A stretch of DNA of 64,000 bases. Source: Siphonodentalium dalli. Its lineage: Eukaryota; Mollusca; Scaphopoda; Gadilida; Siphonodentaliidae. Positions 10,125 through 22,753 of the stretch are shown in pieces. The first letter of the stretch is position 1; every line of letters starts with the position of its first letter. The DNA is taken from assembly GCA_032622095.1 (NCBI GenBank), contig CP136066.1, forward strand, positions 109,389,319 to 109,453,318. The letters are read 5' to 3'. The translations under genes and the position numbers were made by a program. The notes under the pieces were generated by a model that saw nothing but the letters and a program-made list of their open reading frames with translations, had not been told where the DNA came from and made no database searches.

Positions 10125-11846
10125 TAGATAGATAGATAGTTTAATGACATAAAACGTCCACACGATACCGATGTCAAAATAACAAATATATATAACAATA
10201 TCAACAATGATTTAACAAAATATATATACCATAGTAACTATTTCATAATTATATCAGTAGAATTTGACCTTTCTTTGAAACCACGGACCATGTTGCAGAT
10301 TATGTTGCATGTATGACTGCAGAGGCGGACTGGCCGATCGGGAGACCGGGAAATTTCCCGATGGGCCGGAGGCCGGAAAAATTCTGATTCCACGTGATTT
10401 TCTATCAAGCGAGAATCCGAGGGGTTTTTTTTACGGTTTGGGGGGGGGGTATATGTGGTTGGGCCGCCCAACCACAACTTGGGCCGCAAATGAAACCGAC
10501 GTGGGCCGCCACATGTGTTGTTTAACCAGCCGTGTATCCAATAAGATGGTACTCTTCTCACATAAATTCATGAGGGCAGAGGCGGACTGCATGGCCGATC
10601 GGGAGACCGGGAAAATTCCGGACGTGGGCCGCCACATGTGTTGTTTAACCAGCCGAATTGGCTAATCGTAATTTTGACATTAAATGAACTTGTCGGCATC
10701 ATATAACACCACGTAAAGACCCCATTAATCTCGAGATTTTAACGGTAACTCCCAGCTGTAAATCCCAAAAAAATTCTTACGCACCCCTCCCCCAATTGAA
10801 ATTTACAAGAAAATAATAGGAACGCTTCAGTTGATGCCAGTCTAGTTTATCGGATTCGAGATTTTCTTGTATAGTTTTCAAAATGTTCTCACCCCGGGCT
10901 GAACAACCATGAACAGCCCGGTGTGTCCTGGTCTCTTGTCCGTAGCCGTGTGCATTTGTCTGGAGTTAGACCGCTAGATGTTAGATTTTATGCAATTTTT
11001 CAGGTAAAAATATCTGAATGGTCTCATACCGGGAATATATAGAACCATGGTTTATGAATATATATGATATTAGACCAGAGGTGCAAATGAAATTATGCAA
11101 AAACATGTATTTGGTGTGCATCTGATTCAAGGGGGGGGGGGGTGCAAATGGAATTATGCAAAAATATGTATTTGGTCTGTCTGATTCTGATTCAAGGGGG
11201 GGGGGGTGCAGTTGGAATTTTCCAAGGTGGACTGTGGACGCCCCCCCCCCCGGGCCGGTTTCTTGGCCCAGTCCGCCTCTGTGTATGAGGCTCGTTGTTT
11301 TGCATTATATATAGTAATTTTTTGGCCATCATTCAATCCAATAAATTTAACACTCGTCATCCCTATCTCATAAAAGATGTGTTTTCGCATCTTATCATAT
11401 ATGTGTTGCATTGATTGTTTATACGCATAAGGAAGTGTTCTTCATTCTCAACCTCCATGTTACATTTCCTACAAATTTTGCTGTTTATGGCGACCCTTTT
11501 CAATTTCCAAGTTATGATTACTAATTCTTAGTTTACAAAACATAATCTTCGTGTCAATAGATTGGAGAATATTATGATATGGTTCTTGTGTGTACTGTTG
11601 TTTGACTACACGGTATGTCCTTAACTTGTTCGCGCCCGAATATTTGTCATCGTTGAAAATATAAGTTTTATAATTATATCTATGTGGCTTTCCTTCAACT
11701 TGATTGTAATGCCATTTATCTGTTTGTGAATGAGGCATTGGGATGACAATTTCGTCGCTGGACATAGAGCTCTGCGGTATAGATGAGTGAATGTGGATCT
11801 GATTAAGAAATTCGCTTTGTGTATTTGATAGCTCTGGATAGAGCAT
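10125..11846 (-). pseudogene. LINE 3' end (degenerate), split by a hAT-like element
   Basis: On the minus strand the C-terminal end of a LINE polyprotein is recognisable in pieces: KLRTYRVVKQQY and LRISNHNLEIEKGR (about 11640-11480), then after a frameshift the knuckle ICRKCNMEVENEEHFLM (about 11485-11430), then HIYDKMRKHIFYEIGM. After the inserted element (10320-11281) the frame resumes and stops at 10238. A 3' UTR ends in a TAGATA tract at 10125-10140. It is frameshifted in several places and inactive. Confidence 0.8.
10320..11281. mobile_element. hAT-like non-autonomous element in a LINE
   Basis: Ends CAGAGGCGGACTGG...CCAGTCCGCCTCTG fit the CAGNGG ends of hAT elements. TGTATGA occurs outside both ends (offset by 3 bp on the left), consistent with an 8-bp target duplication. 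An internal module (GACGTGGGCCGCCACATGTG) is tandemly duplicated at 10499 and 10621. Long G and C runs occur at 10440, 11131, 11197 and 11240. No transposase. Confidence 0.75.
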
Positions 11847-11849
11847 CGT

Positions 11850-12440
11850 TCACTATCGGGTGTCTCCGGAGCTCGGCCCTAACTGCATGGTTTGACGCCT
11901 GTTATATGTACTTGTCTCCGAGACACGTTGCCCTTTGTACGGCATGCCTGGGACTATATGACACACGTAAAGCCCTACGTCAATACCACACGGCCACCGA
12001 AGCTACCCAAAGATGAAGCTAAAATTTCCGCTGTATTCCGACGTCGCACTTAGGACACAATATGCCCTTTGTACATCCCTGGGATTATATAACACTCAAT
12101 GCTGTGATATTAGAAGCTGCATGCTAGGCGTGTTCGCCGTCACGGACCGGGATTCGAATATCACCCAATCCAATAATAAAATGTCACTTTCTCAAAACCT
12201 ATGCAGCTTCTAAAACCGGCGCCTTGTGTGTTATATAGTCCCAGGCGTGTACAAACGGCAACGCTCGGCATTTCTCGGAGACAAGTAAATATAACATGCA
12301 ACTGTCGCAAATATCGACCATATATCTAACACATGCGTGGACCTTAAAGTGTGCATACAATGTCCCATGTGCGACGTCGGAATACGGTGGCCATTTGAGC
12401 TTCACGTTTTGAGTAGCTTTGGTAGCCATGTGGTATTGAC
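11850..12440. repeat. Imperfect inverted-repeat element
   Basis: TTGTCTCCGAGA, GCCTGGGACTATAT, GTATTCCGACGTCGCAC and GTCAATACCACA occur in the left half and inverted in the right half, with a rearranged order. AGAAGCTGCAT marks the inner junction. No terminal duplication was identified. Confidence 0.65.
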
Positions 12441-12589
12441 TTTTGCACTATCGCAAAACCCATATAGCTGCTGTATTAAAGTCAGGCGAATTTGATTGCC
12501 CCGCCGAGATAGTTGTACAAACGATATTCATCCAGTTGTTTTCATGTTCATCTAATTTATATTATCCATGGCGCTTCTATATTCAATGG

Positions 12590-13203
12590 GCACCTTTCGC
12601 ACAATGAAATACCAGTGAGTACCACTAATAAGGAATTACAAATAGAATAATAAGTCAATATAATAATATAATGTGTGTTCTTTCTATCAAATGTCGTTTT
12701 GCAATATCCGTAGTCATATGATTGCAGTTTCGAAAAACCAAGCATGGGCACGCGAGCTTTGCATGCAATCGTCGATCCGGCAACTGACTATTTGACAGAA
12801 CCATATCACCTTATACTGTGTGTGGCAAGAAGCTTATTTCTCACAAACGGACTCGTAATCGTCAACTTATGGTTTACACATATTTATTTATCAAAATGAT
12901 ATGGTGACGGGATTGGAGGACAAGTGCTAGCCACTTAGATGTACATCCTCTCCCTGTGACAACACTCAATACAACTTTACAATTATAGCAGCATAGTAAC
13001 AGTGCATATACATATATAAGAAATATACAACAAACGTTTTGTGTTTGTGCTAGTCCCCCCTTAATCCATGTCTGTGATATCAGTTTTTTTCCAATCATAT
13101 AAATCACTCATCGTCTATTTTGCGAAACGATTTTGGAGTGTCCGACAACAGTGCAAGAGCTATTCGCAATCCTTATCAGTGGTAGTTCATTATGCGAAAT
13201 GCG
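12590..13203. mobile_element. TIR element, GCACCTTTCGCA family, copy 1
   Basis: The left end GCACCTTTCGCACAATGAA is matched, inverted, by TTCATTATGCGAAAT at the right end. The ~40-bp ends match those of the element at 29321-29733, with which it also shares an internal palindromic stretch (GAGCTTTGCATGCAATCG). No coding sequence recognised. Confidence 0.7.
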
Positions 13204-13794
13204 GCTATTGTTGCATTTGTGATTATATATGTTTATATTGAATATATTATTGTTATCGATTTATAGTTTTTGCGTTGCGGGCTGATCATATGGGACTTGC
13301 CGGTACACAAATTGGAGTAGTATAATTATATATTATGGAATGCCTATTATAGATGCATCTCTGTCGAGTTAATTTGTTAGTTCTGTAACTGTGTCGTTAA
13401 CTATAAGTAGCGCCCGTGTATTGCATACATGTAGCTGAATCTGGTCGGAATCGTCATCTCTTGCTTGATCTCCCACAACTCCGCGCTAAACCATAGTTCA
13501 AACCAAACGGACATGAGCGAACGGAAAGTTTGCTAGTATGTGGCACGATCGGCCACGTTTTCTATTTCCGTTCATGCGTCGATGGTACGTTGATTGACCA
13601 CATTAACGGCTGATACCCGAGATGGACACAGGCAGCCTCATAATTTTGCACGATAAAACTCAAGCCGATCATTCGACACGTGGCTGCCAATATCACCCTC
13701 AATCGTAATTAAAACTCCGACGCATCATGCACGGACAAGAAAACCATAGTCAGAAATAGTAACGCCCTCAAGGTCATATTATTAGCCATATCTT
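13204..13794. other. Gene-free stretch
   Basis: No reading frame, RNA gene or repeat recognised here. Confidence 0.5.
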
Positions 13795-13813
13795 CTATAT
13801 CTATATTTGCGAA

Positions 13814-13852
<39 letters not shown>

Positions 13853-16649
13853 GTTCTATAGAAATTCACAGGGGACCATCTAGATGATGCCAAATGGGTC
13901 TACTAGGAGTAGCTTTTTACGAGAAAGATAATGGTCGGGGTTAGAATTTTTTAAAGTGACGCCGTTGTTGTCAGGGGCAGAAAAGGGGGAGGGGCAGAAA
14001 AAAAATTTGTCGCCGATTGCCACAAAACTTATATATAATCATCCCCATAATATGAGGAATCTAATGGCGTGGTTTAAATATGGCAAAAGTCGCGCCGTTC
14101 GCGTCAGGGGTGCCCGGAAGGGGGGGGGTAGATTTGTTTTCTGTCGCCGATTGCCACGAAACTTACATATAATCATCCCCATGATATGAAGAATCCAACG
14201 GTGTGGTTTAAATATGTCAAAAGTGGCGTCGTTTGAGTCAGGGGTGAACGGAAGGGGAGAGGGGCACCAAAATTGATCAAACTAATTTTAGCGCCGATTT
14301 CCACCAAATTGATATATATTCTTCTTCATGATACAAAGAATCTAATTGTGCGATTTAACAACGCCAAATTGTTGTTTTTGGATGAGATATTGGGAGGGGG
14401 TGGGCACTAAATTTGATAATAAGTCGCCGATTGCCACCACACTTATACAAAATCATCCCCATGGTATGAGGAGTCTAATGGTGTGGCTTTTATCTGTCAA
14501 ATGTGGCCTCATTCGAGTCAGGGTTGCATTGAAAGGGACAGGGGCACCAAAATTGATGCACAATGTTTTTAGCGCCAATTTCCACCAAATTTATACACGT
14601 TCTTATCCATGATACGAGGAATCTAATCGTGATTTAAAGACGCCATAGTGGTGCTGTTTGGGTGAGAGATGGAGAGGGGAGGGATTGGCACCAAATTTGA
14701 TAAAAAAAATTGTTTAGTCGCCGATTATCACAAAACTTATAAACAATCATCTCCATGATATCAGGAGTGTAATCGTGTGGTTTAATGATGTCACAAGTGG
14801 GGCCATTCGAGTCAGTGGTATATAGAGATGAGAGGGACACAACAAATTATATCTATATGTTTAGTGCCGATTTCCACCAGATTAATACATATTCTTCTCC
14901 GTGATACGAGGAATCTTATCGTGTGGTTTAGATACACCACATTGGTGCCCTATGGGTGAGATATATGGGGACCTTAAATTTGATACGAATTTATATACTC
15001 GCCAATTTTCACCAATTTCATATATATACATCTATAATCTCTAATGAGTCTCAGTGTGTGCAGCTTGAGTCCGAAATAGGGACGGGAGGGTCACCAAAAC
15101 TGACACAAAATATTTTTAGTACCAATTACCATCAAATTCAGACACGTTCTTCTCAAATGATACAAGAAATAAAATCGTGCTGTCTGTCTGTCTTTTTGTC
15201 TGTCTGTGTGCGTTCTATATATAAATTCACGCGGTACAATCGAGATGGCACCAATGCGTTCTAAGAGGGGTAACATTTTACAAGGAAGATAATGGTGCCG
15301 GTTAAAATTTCTAAAATGACGCTGTTGGTGGGAGGGGAAATTTAAAACATATGATGAAATAGTTTTGTCGCTGATTTCCACCAAAACGAATACATAATCA
15401 CCTTCGCAATATGCCGTTGTTCGAGTCAGCGTTGCATCAACAATTGATTTAATAAACCAAATTCGACCAAATTCATACACGTTTTTCTCTAATGATATAC
15501 CATGAATTAAATCACATTTGGTGTCGTTTGCGTCACGGATGGCGAACGGATATGCACTATCATTGATAAGATTGCTATTCGCCGATATCCACATATAAGT
15601 TATATACAGTCACCAGGCCATCTCCATATCATTTTAAGTAGTTGGGCGTTCACATTTCACAATCCCGACATTATGGTGACCCACATAAGTCACTTGAACA
15701 ATTATATCTTCTTAACAGTCATATTTATATGGGAATGGCAATTAAGGCATTCACACAATGAGCTAACAAAAAGAGATAAATAGAAGAAGCATTAAACGTA
15801 TATTTATAATTCTATTGAAGAGATACATATATTCGTGCAAACTGAGAGACCTCGAACCGTCAGAGGATTGCATATATATAATAAAACAATTTAGTCTGTT
15901 CCATTCAATACAGTTTCCACCAAAAGTTACAATTTGTCAAGAGATATGGAAGGCCTGTTCAAAAATAGTGATCACAGTGTGCAGTCAAATATAGTTTCTT
16001 CTGATATACAAGAAAATGCAGTTAGTAGCACAAGACTTTTCAGGATCCTACCAATTCTGTCATCTGACAAGGGTTTTAGAACAGACTCATCGACTGACAT
16101 AAACAATTCAAAATCTCGCTCTGTGCCTGGCACATGTAGCTGATATATCTGCGCAGCAACATTTCGTTTAAACTAAGAATATTTAGCCAATATATAGCAC
16201 CATGAACAGAGGAGCACCTGGAAATTTCTTTGAAACATCTGTATCTTCATGGAGATATGATAGCCATGTGTCCTCGATATCTTAGTCCAACCCACTAGAT
16301 TGATTGATACATCTCAATATGTAAAACCCAATTATCATCTTTTATCGAACTAATGTGTTTATGATGTTCGTGTATCATATTATAACGTCTAATGTATACG
16401 CAGTTGTATATAAATAAATACTTCATTATTGGTGGAACGGATTAATCGCGATAAACAGAATGACAATTGACAAGGTGTGCCACTACTTATATCCCATGAC
16501 TGTAATAATCATGTTTTGTGATGCTATTTGAATATACAATTTATGAGAAAACGTATAACACTTTAAGCAAGAGCATTCTCTATTCCCAACAAATATCCAC
16601 AGCATACAAGCATACATTAACCTGGGCAACGCCGGGTAACCCTGCTAGT
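13795..16649 (+). mobile_element. Helitron/HINE-like repeat, copy 2
   Basis: Starts CTATATCTATATTTGCG, followed by a (TCTG)n tract (13814-13853), then ~140-bp tandem units (about 13960-15400) and a unique 3' portion. It ends with the hairpin ACCTGG-GCAACG-CCGGGT, AACCCTG and CTAGT. No terminal inverted repeat, target duplication or transposase was found. The architecture (microsatellite, tandem core, 3' hairpin plus CTAG) is that of Helitron-related non-autonomous elements such as HINE/pearl/DINE-1; assignment is inference. Confidence 0.75.
13960..15400 (+). repeat. ~140-bp tandem core units of HINE-like copy 2
   Basis: The CGCCGATTKCCACCA motif recurs at 14011, 14145, 14292, 14425, 14573, 14719, 14875 and 15000, spacing 125-156 bp. 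Each unit also has a 'GATAyGAGGAATCTAAT' block and a G-rich block before GCACCAAA. The short frames on either strand are repeat products. Confidence 0.85.
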
Positions 16650-17011
16650 ATACAATATAACAACTTTAATGTGGTGATTGTGAAAAATCTGTATACAGAT
16701 AACGCCTATGTAGTTGATTATATGTGATTTTTTTTTAAATTTCATTTGAAATAGTGGTCTGAATAGCGCATGAAATAGCATGCAGAATAATAATCGGGCA
16801 AACATTTGCTTATCTTCGTTACATGGTTCAAGTACGCAAACACCGAGCACGTTTCTAAATATATTTAGTATCCAATTACGCAAATACCGAGTATGTTTTA
16901 ATCACATTTAGTCCACCACCTCTTGCACCAGGGTCAGATATACTTGCCAATATACACCCTAGGATGGCGTAATGCTGATCTAAGAATGGCCTCAGGTAAT
17001 GCACTCCTGAT

Positions 17012-17535
17012 ATGACCCCTCATGAGGATTAATTAAAATACATGTATGGTTCCATGAGGGTAAATTAAAATATGGTCACACCCAGAGAGGGTTAATTGAA
17101 ATATGATCCGATGAGGGTAAATTAAAATATGGTCCATCTCGGTTAAATAAAATATGGTCCCATGAGGTTAATTAATATATGGTTCAATGAAGGTTAATAA
17201 AACATATGGTCCCATGATGGTTAATTAAAATATGGTCCGATGAGGGTTAATACAAATATGGATCCATGGGGGGGGGGGGGATTGAACTATGGTCCCATTA
17301 AGGTCAATTAAAATATGGTAACGTGACTTAATTAAAGAATAAATATATGGTCCCATTATGAGGGTTAATTAAAATTAAAATATGGTGTCGTCAGAGTTGA
17401 TTAAACTGCTGTCCCACTGGGGTGAAATATAATATAGTCCCATGAGGGTCAATTAAAATATGGTCCAATGAGGAATAATTATAATATATGCCCCCTCCCC
17501 CGTGAGGATCAATTTAAAAATGGTCACGTGAAGGG
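17012..17535 (+). repeat. Degenerate minisatellite (ATATGGTCCCATGAGGGTTA)
   Basis: About 15 diverged copies of a ~30-bp unit combining TTAATTAAAATATGGTC and CCATGAGGG. A G-run sits at 17267-17280. Non-coding. Confidence 0.85.
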
Positions 17536-18275
17536 TGGGGGGGATAATTTCTGAAAATTCTTCAATTCATATAGTATTCTGATATATCATCGGTACACAC
17601 AAATAAAAATGATGTTTAAAATTAGGCCACATTGTATGTTAAACAGCCAATGTGAAGGGTTAGTGTTGGAACTTTTCCTAATAACATCTCTATTCATAGC
17701 TCCGATATATTCCGCATACAAAGAAATGAAAAGTAAATATTTACAAACAGCACGAAGGAGTAACGTGGGAATTGGTTAATAATTACCATCCCAAATTCAT
17801 TTAGAATTTTGCATGCCGATATTTGTCGCGTATAACTAAACGAAAAAATTCACTAAACGATATTAAATAACATGTTAAACACCGATATAAACTAACACCT
17901 CGTAGGATTCATGTTCGAATTAAATTTATTATACAGTCGTCAAATCCCCGTGCAGTATAATAGTAGATAGCATTCCGATTTATGTCACGTGAAAATAAAC
18001 GAAAGTTGTTCAAATAACAATGCAACAAAGCAGGTTAAAGAACAATAGAAACACATAACGCGTAGCGCGCTAATGGTTAACGCGCGAATTCCCGTTAGAA
18101 TTAATCGGCTCGCACTTCTTGGCATGCGAATAACAAACCATGGGTCCATAACGCATGACTCGAGAGAAACCCGCTTCATGAAATAATAATGTAAACGACA
18201 TTGTAATTCAATTGAGTATTTGTCACTAAAAACAAGCATTCTGATTGGCCGAGAGCGGCTAACTTTCGATTTACC
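17536..18275. other. Gene-free stretch
   Basis: No gene recognised. The 112-codon minus-strand frame at 17985-18323 has no known motif. Confidence 0.5.
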
Positions 18276-18476
18276 GACATCGGCCGCTTCAGCGTGCATC
18301 AAATCTGAATGTAGCACGGTCAAATTTCATCGGCGCAGAACGAGTAGCGAAACGAGCACACCCGCGCGTTGTTGTCTACAGATACCGTTCATCGGCCGCT
18401 TAAGCGTGCATCAAATCTGAATGTGGCACAGTACAATATCATCGGCGCAGAACGGAGTAGCGAAACGAGCCAACCC
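18276..18476 (+). repeat. ~107-bp tandem duplication
   Basis: ATCGGCCGCTTMAGCGTG, CATCAAATCTGAATGT, ATCGGCGCAGAACG and AGCGAAACGAGC occur twice in the same order with a spacing of about 107 bp. No gene recognised. Confidence 0.8.
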
Positions 18477-18653
18477 GCCCACAGGAAATGGTTACGGAGC
18501 AGTGTTCCGAGTAACACAATGAACAAACCCAATGATTTGTGCACGGTGACAACGGCGAAATGAAAGTCTCGATTCGTGTCATGAAAATGACCAAATGATA
18601 CTTTTTATACAGTTTTTTTTGCAAATTCCTTGCTAGATTGAATTACAATGGCG

Positions 18654-18791
18654 ATAAACGTACCCTGTTTTGTTGTACATTCTGGGATTCGAGCATGAAA
18701 ACAGTTTGTGAACTCGCCGGCAAGCCGGCTCGTTCACAAACTGTTTTCATGCTCGAATCCCAGAATGTACAACTCAACAGGGTATGTTTAT
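18654..18791. repeat. Near-perfect palindrome
   Basis: Arms of about 65 bp run from ATAAACGTACCCTG to CAGGGTATGTTTAT and are centred on GCCGGCAAGCCGGC. Few mismatches. Probably a MITE or foldback remnant; no target duplication defined. Confidence 0.8.
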
Positions 18792-19158
18792 CTCCCAAAT
18801 AAACGAAATTGAAATTCCCAACTACACCTTTTACCGGACTCTGCATCGGGGTCGCACTACAACTTTTAATGTGTCCCAAAAATTCCCATTTCTATAAATA
18901 AAACCCCCATGCGTCCATTGAATACCAAGAAACAGTAGCTGATTATACACCCGGAGGGCGAAATAACATCGACAATCAATAAAGTATTCGATTATCTGTA
19001 TCAAGGTCGGGATCTATTACAGTTCTGGAGAACCGAATTATTCACTATTGCATGGATCTTCATGTGTCCGCTAGGGGAACCTAACTAAAAATAACAACTG
19101 GTTCTTTAAGCCTCGAAAACCCAGTTTGTTCTTAATTTTGGTTCCGCGGACCATAGCA

Positions 19159-19620
19159 AGCCTGAGTTTAGTGGCCCTGTCATTTGCAGAATGGGGTCCC
19201 CAGAGGGTGGATTTAGTGTCGCTATCCCGCATAGCGGGCTAGCATAAATAAATTCATCCTATGTGGACCTCATTCTGCTTAGGCCTCATCTTCTCTGGAA
19301 AGTTTCTTTATTATCAAATTTCTATCGAAACTTCTTCACATAGATTTTATTTCTTTTTTAGTTTAGTTTCTCTATATCCCCAAATTGGCAGACGACTGAT
19401 TGCGTAATCGAGGTTTCCAATGGATCTACATCACAATATTCACCATTTTGGAACTTCAATCTGAGTCTATGTCTCCCATAGCAGATTAGGCCTAATAAGC
19501 TGAATGAAGTCCCCAGAGGGTGAATTTCGTTATGCTAGCCCGCTATGCGGGATAGCATCACTAAATTCACCGTCTGGGGACCTCATTCTGCAATTGACAG
19601 GTACACTAAACTCAGGCTTG
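19159..19620. mobile_element. Palindromic element carrying the GAGGTCCCC hairpin module
   Basis: Outer arms AAGCCTGAGTTTAGTG...CACTAAACTCAGGCTT. Each arm contains an inner ~90-bp hairpin bounded by GAATGRGGTCCCCAGAGG and GACCTCATTCTG with CCCGCTATGCGGG at its tip. The same hairpin occurs in both arms of the foldback element at 52.1-56.1 kb. Confidence 0.75.
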
Positions 19621-19766
19621 GACGATAGACTAACGAATTTTAAGAACCCATGAATAATCACTTGGTTACACTTAATCCTTAGAGATTATTACCAATACAT
19701 CCTAAACCATAAAATTGATGCTGATGATTCAAAGTCAAAATAGCTTTGCAACATCCAACAGTATTT

Positions 19767-19854
19767 CCATATTCGTCGGTGTAACTCAAAACGTACCATA
19801 ATATAGTCGACTATATTATATATGGTACGTTTTGAGTTTCACCCACGGATATGG
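19767..19854. repeat. Short near-perfect palindrome
   Basis: Arms CCATATTCGTCGGTG...CACCCACGGATATGG with an inner ACTCAAAACGTACCATA and its complement around a TCGA centre. A MITE-like hairpin of about 88 bp. Confidence 0.75.
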
Positions 19855-20962
19855 CCTTATGAATATCATTAGTATAATGCTGCTATATGTGAGTAACAAT
19901 ACACACTAATCGTTATGCGAAGTTTATCGACATTATACAGATAAAGTTCCAGTATTGCAGGACATACCCTCTCTATATACTTTCTGCAAGAAAACTTGGT
20001 GTAGTATACAACCCCATCAAGCCGCTGTAGAGCTTGACAACTGGTTATCTACTTTCCGATTACCCACCCCTGGAATACCGGAACACGCGAAATAGTAACC
20101 TCCGCTACTCCAAAAGGCTATAATTATTCATCACTCATGTATGTGAAGTCAGCTTGTGTCTGGACTCTGATACAATTCGCCTCAGTGGAATTCGAAGAGT
20201 CGACGCTGACATCCACGCAACGACAATCAACTTCTCTGACCCGAAGTTATCGTGGAAGCTACAATTACTTTTGATCGATCGTGAGGGTACGGAGGGAAAT
20301 ACGCAATTAATGGAAGGAACAACGCTCATTACAGAGGGTCCAATCGCATTACCCGCGATAGCAACAGCAATACAAACGAGTGCGCACTATCCTGTGGGAA
20401 TTTCCCGTTCATATTATTGCCACACAATCTCCCACTCAGCTATTCAGAGGTAAATTCTGGGTATTGCGTTCCAGTTTATTGCTTTTTATTAAATTACCCT
20501 CCCAACCAAATAATTTTCTCATTAAAACATGGGATGTAAATATTATTTATTCTGCTCAATAAAAAAAGAAGCTTTTTTGCCCATGGGCTTTCCTTGATAG
20601 AGCACAATCGCGTAAATATTTCCACTACCAAATGCATTCAAATATGTTTGTGGAAACATGTAGACAATTAACCCTTCCATTGCTAAAACATCATTGGTGA
20701 GAAGATAGGAATTGTTCAGATAATAAGTTCAACAAACGACCTCTAAACACTTAATAAATAAATGGGACTGCTGCATTTTTATTTATCTGTCGTCTGCTTT
20801 TATCACATAAACATCCCTCCAAATGAATAATGTAGATCATTCCAACATATAGACTTAAATCACTGAATGGGAAAATCCATTTAGTAAAGAAATTGTTAAT
20901 TAAGGGTACAACATAATCCCTTAATTATATGTTAATGGGTCAACACACAAACTACATTGATT
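19855..20962. other. Gene-free stretch with an unassigned ORF
   Basis: The plus-strand frame 20154-20453 (99 codons, acidic, no repeats) lacks a recognised domain or clear splice context. It may be chance or a degraded gene. Nothing else supported. Confidence 0.35.
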
Positions 20963-21469
20963 TTAAAGATACGGGCGGTGTTGGCGGTGTGTATATGCTG
21001 TTAAGATATTCACCTCCGTCAAAAACCGCCATAAACAGAAATAATAGTCAATATAGACACATTTTGTTCTTATACCAATCAGAAGTACATGTATGACATA
21101 AACAGTATGTTATTGTCAAATGTTTTTCCTTTGTTATGTAAACAAAAGAAAAAAACGTTACAGAACCTGGCTAAAGAGCGTTATTTATTACTGTTTTCCT
21201 GTTATGGCAATAATAAAGAGCGTTTATATCATTTGTATGTGATTAACCAATAGCATTGCGGTGTGTTATGTAAACAGAAGCAAAACTTATGTAGCACGAG
21301 CAGGTTCTTGTTTACGTACACCATCGTACATCTTGACGACACTATACTATTTACGCGCTGATTATGTTTGGCATATGAACAAAACTATATATATTTTAAT
21401 ATTCCTTCTGTTGATGGCGATTTGAACAAATATGAATATTTCTGCCACGAACGCCACCCGTGCCTTTAA
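20963..21469 (+). mobile_element. TTAA-flanked MITE, ACGGGCGGTG family, copy 1
   Basis: Begins TTAAAGATACGGGCGGTG and ends CGCCACCCGTGCCTTTAA, so TTAA flanks an imperfect inverted terminal repeat. About 507 bp. Shares ATTCACCTCCGTCAAAAACC, TAATAAAGAGCGTTTATATC and other blocks with copies at 22224-22753 and 24123-24624. TTAA duplication points to piggyBac- or Kolobok-type mobilisation (inference). Confidence 0.85.
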
Positions 21470-22223
21470 TGGGATGTGAATGTTGCGAATGCCAAACGGA
21501 CAGTTATTTGTTTACATGTGCATTATTGTTGGTTTCTTGTATCCATATCATGGCATCTAATTTTGAGTATTGTTCGTGGACAACAAACACTGTGAATTCA
21601 AATTCAAAGTGTTCGAGAAACTGCGTAAACAATCACAGGACTGTCACAATAATTAGCATTAGAATAATTATGCCTTCTCAAATGTGAACGTCGTAACACT
21701 TTATAGTTTAATCTTAAGCTGTCCATCCTAATACTGTAAAACAATTGGCTGTCACACACTTTGCCATTTAGGTTATGCTCGATAACCTAAATTTCTTGAT
21801 TACTTTCTCGCTAAAGAGATGACAGCAGCTCCGAGTGACCGCGCCTATACCGCCTGCCTAAAAATACATACATGGAAAATGTTCGATGCTTCCGACCATT
21901 TAACATAAAATTTCGGTGCTGCATCATAATTCCTTCTGATATGACTGTAACCGAACTAGATGCTAATATTCAGTCCACACGTAACCAGACAAATACACAA
22001 GATGGAATCATGGAACATTTGCAAGGAAATGAAACATGGAAATTTCCAACGTCACGTTATCAACGATAAGCACAAGCCTTGATATTGAGTGACGGGTGTC
22101 TCTTTCAACTTCACGTGTCTTTTTAGTCTCAATGCTGTACGCTCGTTATACTTCCAACTTCTACTTGTGGTGGTTCTCTTGTGAAACGACGGATTAAATT
22201 ATAAGAAATAACTCTTGTTTCGA
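21470..22223. other. Gene-free stretch
   Basis: Only a small hairpin around 21771-21795 (TTAGGTTATGCTCGATAACC). No gene recognised. Confidence 0.5.
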
Positions 22224-22753
22224 TTAAAGATACGGGCGATGTTGCATGGCGGTGGGTATGCTGTTAAAATATTCACCTCCGTCAAAAACCGCCATAAACA
22301 GAAGGAATAGTAAGATATAGAAAGACTTTGTTCTTATGCCAATCAGAAATATGGCATAAACAGTATGCTATTGTCAATTTATCCCCTTTGTTATGTAAAC
22401 AAAAGCAAAAAACGTTACGTTTCCTGGTTTTGTTTAGATCCGGATATGGTAAACATAAACAGCGTTATTTGTTACTGTTTTCCTGATATGGAAATAATAA
22501 AGAGCGTTTATATCATGTTTGTGTGATTAACCAATATAATTGCGCTGTGTTATTTAAACAGAAGCACAACGTCTGTAACACGATCAGTCTCTTGTTTGCG
22601 TACACCATCGTACGTCTTGACAACAATATACTATTTACGCGCTGCTTATGTTTGGCATATGAGCGGAACTGTATATATTTTTGTGTTCATTCTGTGGATG
22701 GCGATTTGAAAAAATATAAATATTTCTGCAACGAACGCCGCCCATGCCTTTAA
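22224..22753 (+). mobile_element. TTAA-flanked MITE, copy 2, nested in a palindrome
   Basis: TTAAAGATACGGGCGATG...GCCCATGCCTTTAA, same orientation as copy 1. It is inserted in an older palindrome: AACTCTTGTTTCGATTA lies directly outside on the left, and its complement lies at about 22827-22850, next to a hairpin at 22755-22826. Confidence 0.85.

Noticed and set aside
13814-13853. (TCTG)n tract considered as a CRISPR-like or telomere-like array
   Set aside because: A simple tetranucleotide microsatellite, part of the HINE-like element; no spacers.
20154-20453. 99-codon frame with unbiased composition
   Set aside because: No recognised domain, no clear splice sites and no poly(A) context; left unassigned rather than called.
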